Shown here: positions 15,583 to 24,100 of the stretch, in pieces
Layout: the number at the start of each line of letters is the position of its first letter
Position numbering within the stretch: the stretch's first letter is position 1
Source of the DNA: Streptomyces omiyaensis
Lineage (GTDB): Bacteria; Actinomycetota; Actinomycetes; Streptomycetales; Streptomycetaceae
DNA length: 64,000 nucleotides
Assembly: GCF_014650895.1 (NCBI RefSeq)
Contig: NZ_BMVV01000007.1
Coordinates: 186,001-250,000, forward strand
Direction: 5' to 3'
Made by a program: the position numbers and the translations under genes
The notes under the pieces: generated by a model
What the model was told of the DNA's origin: nothing
Database searches by the model: none
The model's input: only the letters and a program-made list of their open reading frames with translations

Positions 15583-18500
15583 GCGACACCGCCCGGCACG
15601 CGGTCCCAGGGCACGTCCTGCGGCAGCAGCAGGCTCAGCTCCGCCACGTCGTCGATGTCGAGCCGGCTGAGCCGCCCGGCCTGCCGGGTGATCATCGACT
15701 CCATGGTCTGGCGGGCGAAGCGGCCGTTGCCGAACGTACGGTCGCGCGGCACCGAGGCGAACAACTCGCCGAGAGCCGACAGCGTCTCGGGCGGGCACAG
15801 GTAACCGGCCTTCTCGGACAGCGCCCCGACGATCCGCACCAGCTCCTCGTCCGTGTAGTGCTCGAACGAGACGGACCGCGAGAACCGGGAGGCCAGGCCC
15901 GGGTTGGAGTCCAGGAAGCCCTGCATCTCGTCGGCGTACCCGGCCACGATGACCACGACCTCGTCGCGGTGGTCCTCCATCAGCTTCATCAGGGTGTCGA
16001 CCGCCTCCTGGCCGAAGTCGTTGCCCGTGCCGCCGCGGGGTGTCAGGGTGTACGCCTCGTCGATGAACAGAACACCCCCGCGCGCCCGGTCGAAGGCCTC
16101 CTTCGTCAACTGGGCGGTGTGCCCCACGAACCGTCCCACCAGGTCCGCCCGCGCCGTCTCGATCAGCTGGCCGCCCGGCAGCACCCCGAGTTCGGCGAGC
16201 AACCGGCCGTACAGACGCGCCACCGTCGTCTTACCGGTTCCGGGCGGTCCCGAGAACACCAGGTGATGGCTGATCGTGGCGGTCGGAAGCCCCGCCTCCT
16301 TGCGCCGGTTGACCTGCTTGATCAGGTTGACCAGGTCCTCGACCTGCTCCTTGGCGGCGGGCAGCCCGATCATCGCGCGCAGCTCGTCGAGCAGCTCCGT
16401 CCGGCGTTCCGCGGGCTCCCCGGCGGCCACCGTCACCCCCACGTCCTCGGGCGTGAGCAGCGCCAGGTCGGCGTTGCCGATCTCCGGCAGCGCGGCCAGC
16501 CGCGAGGCCTGCCGGTCCACCATCTCCTCGAAGACCTTGCGCGCGGCCCGGCCGTTGCCGAAGTCGGCGCCCTTGGCCACGCCCCCGAAGTGCTGCGCCA
16601 GCGCCTCACGGGTGCCGTCGGCGAGCTGGTAGCCGTGCGAGGCCGCGGCCATCGCCACGATCGTCGTCAGCTCGTCGTCCGAGTAGTTCTCGAACTCCAC
16701 CGTGCGGCTGAACCGCGAGGCGAGCCCGGGGTTGGAGTCGAGGAAGCCCCGCATCTCCTCGGAGTACCCCGCGACGATGACCACGACCTCGTCGCGGTGG
16801 TCCTCCATCAGCTTGACCAGCGTGTCGATGGCCTCCTTGCCGAAGTCCGGCCCGCTGCCCCCGGTGCCCTGCGACAGCGTGTACGCCTCGTCGACGAAGA
16901 GCACGCCGCCGAGCGCCCGCTGGAAGATCTCCGTCGTCTTGATCGCCGTGCCGCCGATGATCGACGCCACCAGGTCCGCGCGGGCCACCTCGACGAGATG
17001 GCCCGACGGCAGGACGTCCAGCTCGGCGAGGATCGAGCCGTAGAGCCGGGCCACGGTCGTCTTGCCGGTGCCCGGTGGGCCCGCGAAGATCAGATGGCGG
17101 CTCATCGGCAGCGCGGGCATGCCCGCCAGCTCCCGTCGTCTGGCCAGCTTGTTGAGGTTGACCAGGGTGGAGACCTGCTCCTTCACCCCGTCCAGGCCCA
17201 CCAGCGCCTGCAAGGCCTCCAGCGGCCCGTCCGGCCTGCGCGGCGCGGCGGACGGCACCGGACCCGAGGCCCCGCCGGAAGGACCGTCCTCCGCGCCCTC
17301 GCCGTCCGTGTCCCCGCGCGTCCCGTGCGACTCGCTCCCCTGACCGCCGGCCGGGGCGGTGACCTCCCCGTACGAGTCCGGCAGTTCGTTCTCCACGCTC
17401 GTCAGGTTCTCCACCGCGACCCGGACCGACGGCTTGAGCTGGCGCAGCCCCGAACCCCGGTTGCCGGAGACCGTGCAGTCGTGCACCCGCACCGCCTCCG
17501 TCGAGTCGACCCGGATGCCGTCGGCCGCGTTGTCCACCGCCTCGCACCGGCTGAGCGTGGCCCGGCCGCCCGCCGCGACCCGGAAGCCGTAGCGCCGGCA
17601 GGACCGTGCGCGGGTGCGGGTCGCGGTCAGCTCCCCGCCGTCCTCGACGAGTACCCCCTCCTGCGGCGATTCGGCGACGCTGCAGTCCCGCAGCGTGGCC
17701 ACCCCGCCCGCGCCGACCGACACGCCGGCCCCGCCGGTCTCCCGCACCACGGTGTTGCCGACGTAGGCGTTGCCCCCGTCGGCGATCCGCACCCCGGCCT
17801 GTCCGGTCGCGGAGACCTCCGAACCCTCCAGCCGGCCACGCCCGTCGCGCGTCACCTCCACGCCGGGTCCGGCGACGTCCGACACGGTCACGCGCCGCAG
17901 CATCGGGTTGGCCCCTTCCAGGACGCGCACTCCCGCCCCCGCGCCGCCGGACACCTCCAGCCGGTCGAAGTCCGGCGCGCTGTCCCCGGTCAGTACGACC
18001 CCGGCGTCCCTCGCGTCCCGCACCGAGCAGCGCTTGAACGAAGGCCCCGAGGTCTCCTCCACCCAGATGCCGCTGCCCTCGGCCCCGGTGACCTCGCACT
18101 CCTCGAAGGTGCCGCGCGAACGGCCCGTGACATGGATGCCGTTGCCCTTGGTGCGGGAGGTGCGGCAGCGGCGCAGCACCGGGTCGGTGCCCTCGGCGAG
18201 GGCGATGCCGTGCACCTGGGTGCCGGTCACCGAGCACTCCTCGAGGACCACCCGCTCCTTGGAGCCGATGAACACGCCCAGCAGGCAGTCCCGCACCGAG
18301 GTCCGCAGCACCTGGGTGGAGCTATTCTGCTCCAGGGCGATGGCCGGCTTGTCGGTGGCCGAGATCTCGCAGTCCTCGATCACCCCCCGGCCCTCGCCGT
18401 TGGCGCACACCCCGTTGCCCCGGGCGTCGCGCAGCACGCAGTTGCGGAACGTCGGATTGGCCCGCTCGCCGATGACCACCGCCGAGGTGCCCAGATGCTC

Positions 18501-18986
18501 CACGACGCAGTCGTCGATCACACTGGTGCCGGTGGACGTCTCCACGATTCCCGCCCCACCGGGGTTGGTCACCCGGCAGCCGCGCATCGCCAGCGAACCC
18601 TGCTGGCGGGTGAGTACGGCGGCCCAGGCGTTGCCCACCACCTCGCAGTCCTGGAGTGCCGCCTGACCGCGCGGCACGTCCACCGCGGGCAGCTCGTCGT
18701 CCAGCCCCTGCAGCACCAGCCCCGTCAGCTGCACCGCTTCGGCCACCACCTGGACCACCGTCCCCCGGGGCGGCACGATCCGCACGCTTCCGCGCCGGTC
18801 CTCGGCGGTGATGGTCACCATCTTGGTGATGACCAGGTTCTCCTCGTACCGCCCCGGCCGCACCGAGATCACCGCGCCGTTGCGCGCCGCCTCCAAGGCC
18901 GCGCCGATCGTGCGGAACTGGCCGCCGGAGCCGGACGGCCGGTCGGTCTGCGCCTCGGCGCTCACGGTCAGCACATGGCGCGACAT
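15579..18986 (-). CDS. Beta-helix protein fused to two EccA-like CbxX AAA+ domains
   Basis: 1135 residues from ATG 18986 (AAGGGA upstream). Residues ~1-540 are a right-handed parallel beta-helix of ~22-residue coils with recurring ...V.DC.V......GV.. patterns. A short acidic, Ser/Gly-rich linker follows. Two CbxX/CfqX-type AAA+ modules end the protein: each has Walker A GPPGTGKTTVARLYG (near residues 640 and 912), Walker B GVLF(V/I)DEAYTL, and the sensor EVVVIVAGY(S/A)(E/D)EM. EccA of mycobacterial ESX systems carries one such module after a TPR domain; here the TPR is replaced by a beta-helix and the ATPase is doubled. It probably remodels or recruits secretion substrates. The gene is coupled to the mycosin. 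Confidence 0.9.
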   Translation of the reverse strand: MSRHVLTVSAEAQTDRPSGSGGQFRTIGAALEAARNGAVISVRPGRYEENLVITKMVTITAEDRRGSVRIVPPRGTVVQVVAEAVQLTGLVLQGLDDELPAVDVPRGQAALQDCEVVGNAWAAVLTRQQGSLAMRGCRVTNPGGAGIVETSTGTSVIDDCVVEHLGTSAVVIGERANPTFRNCVLRDARGNGVCANGEGRGVIEDCEISATDKPAIALEQNSSTQVLRTSVRDCLLGVFIGSKERVVLEECSVTGTQVHGIALAEGTDPVLRRCRTSRTKGNGIHVTGRSRGTFEECEVTGAEGSGIWVEETSGPSFKRCSVRDARDAGVVLTGDSAPDFDRLEVSGGAGAGVRVLEGANPMLRRVTVSDVAGPGVEVTRDGRGRLEGSEVSATGQAGVRIADGGNAYVGNTVVRETGGAGVSVGAGGVATLRDCSVAESPQEGVLVEDGGELTATRTRARSCRRYGFRVAAGGRATLSRCEAVDNAADGIRVDSTEAVRVHDCTVSGNRGSGLRQLKPSVRVAVENLTSVENELPDSYGEVTAPAGGQGSESHGTRGDTDGEGAEDGPSGGASGPVPSAAPRRPDGPLEALQALVGLDGVKEQVSTLVNLNKLARRRELAGMPALPMSRHLIFAGPPGTGKTTVARLYGSILAELDVLPSGHLVEVARADLVASIIGGTAIKTTEIFQRALGGVLFVDEAYTLSQGTGGSGPDFGKEAIDTLVKLMEDHRDEVVVIVAGYSEEMRGFLDSNPGLASRFSRTVEFENYSDDELTTIVAMAAASHGYQLADGTREALAQHFGGVAKGADFGNGRAARKVFEEMVDRQASRLAALPEIGNADLALLTPEDVGVTVAAGEPAERRTELLDELRAMIGLPAAKEQVEDLVNLIKQVNRRKEAGLPTATISHHLVFSGPPGTGKTTVARLYGRLLAELGVLPGGQLIETARADLVGRFVGHTAQLTKEAFDRARGGVLFIDEAYTLTPRGGTGNDFGQEAVDTLMKLMEDHRDEVVVIVAGYADEMQGFLDSNPGLASRFSRSVSFEHYTDEELVRIVGALSEKAGYLCPPETLSALGELFASVPRDRTFGNGRFARQTMESMITRQAGRLSRLDIDDVAELSLLLPQDVPWDRVPGGVA

Positions 18987-19038
18987 GCGTGGTTGTTCCC
19001 TTCGTGGTGGGCCGCCGGCCCCGGTGGGCCGGACCGCT

Positions 19039-20514
19039 TCAGGAGGCGGTGCACTGGACACGGGCGGCGTCGCCCGCGTGATGGGCGTAGGTCCGCTTCG
19101 ACCCCGACCAGTCGAGACCCCGGTCGTGGAGCTTCACCGTCAGCAGGCCGCGGGTGACGTTGACGCTGCCGGCGCTGATCCACTGCCCCCGCCGGGAGAC
19201 CTGGTCGACGGTGAAGGACTTCAGGATCGGGTCGTTGCCCGTCGCACCGGCGTGCACGGTGTAGTACGACGGCTTGCCGCCCACCGCCTTGATGTCGCTG
19301 TGGTGGGGAACGTGCACCGAGACCTGGCAGGTGCCGGAGGTGACGTCGCCGGTACGGAACGTCCAGCGCAGCGCGTTCCCGGCGTCGCTGCCCGAGTGCC
19401 CGGACATCGGCAGGGAGTAGAAGTCGCCGTTGCAGCCGGAGCTGCCGTAGCCGCCGGTGTCGTACCGCTGCCAGCCCTCCTTGCCGTCCGTGTACCAGCC
19501 GCTGTACGTGAAGGTGGCGCCCGAGCCCGCGCAGCCCGGGCCCGCCACGGCCGAGTACTGCGCCTTCGCCGGGGGAGCCGACGTCTGCTGCGGCGCGGTC
19601 ACCCGGGTCTCGGTGGGCGTCGGGCCGGGCCGGGTGGGCGTCGGGCCGGGCCGGGTGGGCGTCGGGCCGGAGGTGGACCTGGACCCGTCGGAGGTCGGAC
19701 CGGTGGTGGGACGGGAGCCGCCGGAGCCGGTGCTCTTCGTGGCCGTCGGCACGGGGCCGCCGCCGAGGCCGTCCGCCCCGGCTCCCGCGCCGAGACCGGC
19801 GGCGGACTTGGCCAGGGGGTTGTTCGCGGGGCCCGGACCGCCGTCCCGCGGGCCGGGGGCCGCCCCCGGGGCGCCGGTTCCCGGCAGGGCGGAGCCCTTC
19901 TCCGGCGCGTCGACCCCCGGCACGTAGCCGTCGGGGCCTCCGCCGGCCTGGTTGTACCCGGTGGGGCGAGGGGGCACGGGGTTCGGGCCGGAGCCGCCGC
20001 CGAGCTGAGAGAACAGCAGGGGTACGCCCATCAGGACCACGCCCGAGGTGGCCGCCGCCGCGATCATCGGCTTGGAGAGCCGCCTGCCGGGACGGGAGAC
20101 GGCGCGGGGGATCGCCGCGGCGGTGGCGGCCGCGGCGAGGCCGTCCGCGTCGGGGGCGGCCTGGCGTCCGCCCTCCCGTTCGCCGTCCGGCGCGCCCTCC
20201 CCGGCGGTCTCGGCCCCGCCTTCGGGGGCCGTGGTCCCCGGGGCGCCGGGGCCGGCCGCGGGGACGGTGCCGATCGGCGCGGCCGCGGTTCTGGCGCTCG
20301 TCTCCGGTTCGGCGACCTGCTCCGACCCGGCGCCGGCCGGGTCCGTCCCCGGTCCGGAGCCGTTCGCGGCCGGCGCGGTGCCGGTACGCGGCTCGGGCGC
20401 CGCGCCGGACCCGTCCGGATCGTCGTCCGCCGACTGCCAGGCGACCGTCGGCAGGCTGATGGCCGACGCGGCCTGCGCGGCGGTGCCCCCGGCCCGTGCT
20501 TCGTTGTTGTCCAC
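19039..20514 (-). CDS. Single-pass membrane protein with golvesin/CBM-like C-terminal domain
   Basis: 491 residues from GTG 20514 behind AGGGGAA. Residues 1-150 are acidic, Ala/Gly/Pro-rich and cytoplasmic. One membrane helix follows (MIAAAATSGVVLMGVPLLF). A long Pro/Thr/Gly linker with PGPTPTR repeats then leads to a ~140-residue C-terminal beta-sandwich (FTYSGWYTDGKEGWQRYDTGGY to YAHHAGDAARVQC), with three or four Cys that could form disulfides. The C-terminal part looks like a golvesin or xanthan-lyase carbohydrate-binding module, so the protein may display a wall-binding domain outside. The beta-helix/AAA gene follows 52 bases later without its own sigma-type promoter. Confidence 0.75.
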   Translation of the reverse strand: MDNNEARAGGTAAQAASAISLPTVAWQSADDDPDGSGAAPEPRTGTAPAANGSGPGTDPAGAGSEQVAEPETSARTAAAPIGTVPAAGPGAPGTTAPEGGAETAGEGAPDGEREGGRQAAPDADGLAAAATAAAIPRAVSRPGRRLSKPMIAAAATSGVVLMGVPLLFSQLGGGSGPNPVPPRPTGYNQAGGGPDGYVPGVDAPEKGSALPGTGAPGAAPGPRDGGPGPANNPLAKSAAGLGAGAGADGLGGGPVPTATKSTGSGGSRPTTGPTSDGSRSTSGPTPTRPGPTPTRPGPTPTETRVTAPQQTSAPPAKAQYSAVAGPGCAGSGATFTYSGWYTDGKEGWQRYDTGGYGSSGCNGDFYSLPMSGHSGSDAGNALRWTFRTGDVTSGTCQVSVHVPHHSDIKAVGGKPSYYTVHAGATGNDPILKSFTVDQVSRRGQWISAGSVNVTRGLLTVKLHDRGLDWSGSKRTYAHHAGDAARVQCTAS

Positions 20515-20556
20515 CGTGATTCCCCTCGGTCGTCGCGGACCCCCCGCGACACGTAC

Positions 20557-20584
20557 GAACGGACCGGCGGTGTCGCGTGGTTCA
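20557..20584 (-). promoter_or_regulatory. ECF-type promoter 2, before the golvesin-like gene
   Basis: Minus strand: -35 TGAACC (20584-20579), 17 bases, -10 CGTTC (20561-20557), 42 bases before GTG 20514. It probably also drives the downstream beta-helix/AAA and mycosin genes. Confidence 0.8.
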
Positions 20585-20593
20585 CCGGACCGG

Positions 20594-21016
20594 TCAACTC
20601 GGCGGGCGGACTTCCGCCCCTTCCGGCGCGGGGGTCAGCACGAAGGCGGCGGCGCGCTCGACGACGTCCTGGCCGAGGGGGCCCGGGGCGGTGTAGCCGG
20701 GCCTGTCCAGGTGCGCGAGCAGCCCGGCCTCGGGAGCGAGCGCGTACTGCTCCAGGTAGTACGTGACGGTGTCGGTCCACACCCACCGCCCGTCCGTGCG
20801 GAAGTTCAGCGGCACCTCCGCCACCCGGGAGGGGTCCAGCACGTCGTCCATGAGCACCGGCGTCATCAGGACGGGCGTGCCGGCGTTCAGCCGCTCCACC
20901 AGCAGGGCGCGCAGGTCCGGGTCCTCGACCACCGGGTGGTCGAGGCCGAACCCCGGGCCCGTCTCCGGTCCCGCGTGGTCGAAGACGGCGGCGAGTCGGA
21001 ACTCCGGGTCGGTCAT
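20594..21016 (-). CDS. Hypothetical 140-residue protein next to the giant gene
   Basis: 140 residues from ATG 21016, with CAGGAC upstream and its own sigma-type promoter. No signal peptide or membrane helix; it looks like a compact soluble alpha/beta protein (MTDPEFRLAAVFDHAGPETG, TPVLMTPVLMDDVLDPSRVAEV, WTDTVTYYLEQYALAPEAG). No family was recognised. It is the only small gene immediately after the giant polymorphic-looking gene, the position where immunity or chaperone partners usually sit. That is context only. A separate promoter would let it be made independently of the giant protein. Confidence 0.65.
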   Translation of the reverse strand: MTDPEFRLAAVFDHAGPETGPGFGLDHPVVEDPDLRALLVERLNAGTPVLMTPVLMDDVLDPSRVAEVPLNFRTDGRWVWTDTVTYYLEQYALAPEAGLLAHLDRPGYTAPGPLGQDVVERAAAFVLTPAPEGAEVRPPS

Positions 21017-21069
21017 GGCGAGGTCCTGTCCTGGGATCGGGGCGGCCCGGCGGCCGTACGCTCCCGGGA

Positions 21070-21097
21070 GAACGTACGGAACGCCGGGCACGGTTCA
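21070..21097 (-). promoter_or_regulatory. ECF-type promoter 3, before the 140-residue gene
   Basis: Minus strand: -35 TGAACC (21097-21092), 17 bases, -10 CGTTC (21074-21070), 53 bases before ATG 21016. The giant gene's stop codon also reads TGAACC at 21117-21112 but has no -10 box. Confidence 0.8.
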
Positions 21098-21114
21098 GAC
21101 CGGGCGCGGCCGGT

Positions 21115-24100
21115 TCAGAACGACCAGTCCACGGCCGGCAGCGTGAGGGTGGCGCGCCCCTGACCGAGGCGTACGTGCCAGTCGTCCCCCGGGGACCCGT
21201 ACGCGTCCCCCGCCGCGGCCGCGAACGCCCGCGCCGCCTCGGCCTCGGCCCGCGCCAGGGCTGCGGGATCGCCCCCGTCCCGCACGCGGTGCAGATCGGC
21301 CAGAGCACGCGCCAGCACCGTCCGGGGGTCCGAGAGCCCGGGATCGGACCGCTCCGACTCTTCGGCGATCCGTTCCAGCGCCGGACCGTAGTGGGCCAGG
21401 TTGGCGTCCACGGCGCGTCGCATGTCGGCGTCCCGCCGGGCGGGCCGCGCGTCGTCCCGGAGCGCGACGTGAGGTCCCTCGGGGTCACCCGCGAGCACCA
21501 GGGGCGCGGAGCCGGAGGCGCCGGCGCCCCGCACCGTGACCCGCAGCAGGGTGTGCTCCACACCGTCCCGGGTGAAGCGGACGTACGCCTCCGGGTCGAC
21601 GTCCAGCCGTACCGCGGCGGCGGGGGCCAGACGGGTCCGCGCCTCCGCGACGACGTCCGCCGTCGCGTAGAACGCGCGGACACCGTCGTGGTCCGGCACC
21701 GCCAGCCGGTGGTCGGCGGACACCCGGAGGGCGGGCCGCTCCACCGCCTCGACGGGGCGGACGGGCCGGAACGCCGGGAAGGACGCGGCGTCCCTGGACG
21801 GGCCGTTCAGGGCGACCGCGATCGGGTCCTCCCCGTCCGCGAACGCCACCACGCGCGTCTCGCCGACGCGGTGGGTGTGCGACGTCGTCCCCGCCGCCTC
21901 GTAGTCGGTGAGCCGGTAGGCGGGCGCGGGCGGTGAGGCCGGGGGAGCCGGCGGGGCGGCCGGGTCGAGGGGCGGGGTGACGACGATGACGGGCGGCCCG
22001 GCCACCTTCGGCCGGATCTCCCGCTCCTGCCCGGTCCTCCCTCCGGGGATCGGCCCGGCCTGATCGTCGAACCGGTCGGCGGCGTCACGCGGCGTGGTGG
22101 GAGCGGAGGCGGGTGCGGGGGCCGGGGTTTCGCCGCTCCCGAGGGAGACGAACCGGTCCGCGTCCGCGTCCTCGTCCTCGTCCGGGAGCCCGAAGCCGAA
22201 GCCGTAGTCGTCGTCGTCCTCGGAATGGACCGATGCGGCAGGCGGTGTCTCCGGCCGTGCGTTGGCCGTGTCGCCCAGCTTGCCGGCCGCGGCGCGGAGG
22301 CGCGCCGCTCCGATCCGTTCGAAGTGCCCCTTCACGGTGGCGTCGTCGGCGAACATCGCGGCCAGATCGCGGTACCGCGTCTCGTAGGCGAACCGTTCCG
22401 GCCCCTCGGTCCTGTCGACGAGCGCGAATCTGCGGTAACGCGGGAAGTCATCGTCCGTCCCGTCGGCGGGCACCTCGGCCGCGGCCAGCTCGGGGCCGGT
22501 TCCCGACGCGGGGTCTCCGCTGCCGAGGGGTCCGGTCGCGGGGGCCTCGAAGTACTTGTCGAACGTGGCCTTTCCGGAATGCCAGGCGCCTCCTTCCCGA
22601 CGGTCGCGGTAACGGCTGTAGCTCGTGTACGAGGAGAGGTCCGCCTGGTAGTACTGGTGAAACTCGTGGAAGAGCCTGCGGATGGTCCTCAGCCGCTCGC
22701 TGTCGAGGTCCACGAGACGACGCCGTGTGCCCTCCGTCGTCTCCACGGGCGTATCCGTGAGCCGGAGGGCGGCCTCGGCGATCCACTGGAAGGTGCTGTC
22801 GGCGCTCTCCTTCCCCCGGAAGTAGAAGCCCATCGGGTCGGAGTCGACGAGCAGGAGCGAGGCCCGGAAGGCGAAGCCGACCTGATCCCGGGTCATGTCG
22901 CCCCACAGGTTCCGGTAGCGCCTCATGAGATCGACGGCGCCGCGGTGCTCCGGCTCGTCGTCGTGCGCGTCCTTTCCGGCGCCGTACATCGCCTTCGAGT
23001 TCAGCTTCTCGATGTCGTGGAAGAGGATGGCCTTGACGACGGCGTCCACCGGAATCAGGCGGGTGCCCTCGTCGCCGGTGGCGTCGACGAGTCTGATGTA
23101 CTGGCCGGCCACCATCTGCGCGTGCTCGTAGAAGGTGTACTCCTCACTCGCCGCGCAGATCATGCCGTAGCGGTCGTCGAGTCCGGGGAACGTCTCGGCG
23201 AGGAGGTCGAGCATCCGGAACACCGGCGCTCCGTCCTCCCTGAGCCGGGTCAGTCGCTCACCGGTCTCGATCTGCAGGGCGACCTCGGCGGCCCGTGACT
23301 CGCGCAGGGCGGCGAAGTCCTGCCGCGCGGGCTCCCGGGGGACGTGGAAGTCGGCGGAGACCTCCTTGTCCTGGCGTGCGAGTTCATGGGCGATCGCCGC
23401 GTGGGTGGCCCAGGAGGCCACCGTTCCGTGCATGAGGCGGTCGACGGACCTGTTGTACCGGTCCGGCCAGTCGGTGCTCGGAGTGTCGGTGCCGTCGAGG
23501 AACCGCAGGTGATCCCCGAGGAACTTCCAGAGCTCCTTCTCCCTTGCGGCGTACGGGATCGGATCCTCCAGGAGGGGTTCCCGGACGCGGTCGACGGGCT
23601 CCTGGAGGTACTGCTTCCAGGTGACGTGGTGCTGGCGCAGCTTCCGGGATATCCAGCCGAGAGTGGTCTCGTTGTTCTGGTGCGAGGCCCCCGAGATCCA
23701 CGGGTTGTACTCGGCGTTCAGGTCGGGGGCCTCGGAGTCCGGCATGCCGACCCGGTTCCGGAGCTCGTTCACATGGAGGTGTTCACCGTGCTTCGGGAAC
23801 GTGTGGCCGGGGTCGTCGGCGTTCTCGCTCAGATGGTCCTTCGCTCCGGCGAAGTAGGTGATGAGGGAGTTCGGGCGGATGTTCTCGCGGAGCAGCGTCA
23901 GGTCGTCTCCGCGGATTCCGAACTGGTTGCGGTCGCCCGAGTGGTCGACGTTGAGCGACGGTCTCCCACCGGCGACATCCGGAGTGTCGAGGTGCCGGGC
24001 GCCCTCGGAGATGCGGTGGTAGACGTCCTGGGGAACGAGGTAGGAACGGATGAGCGGCTTCTTGGCGTCGCCGTGCTCCGCCTGGTACTTCATGAGCCAG

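Noticed and set aside
16684..16695. CTGAACCGCG string inside the beta-helix/AAA gene
   Set aside because: Coding sequence, no CGTT box at the right distance.
21112..21117. TGAACC at the giant gene's stop codon
   Set aside because: Formed by the stop codon; 17 bases later reads ACCG, not CGTT. The true site is at 21070-21097.
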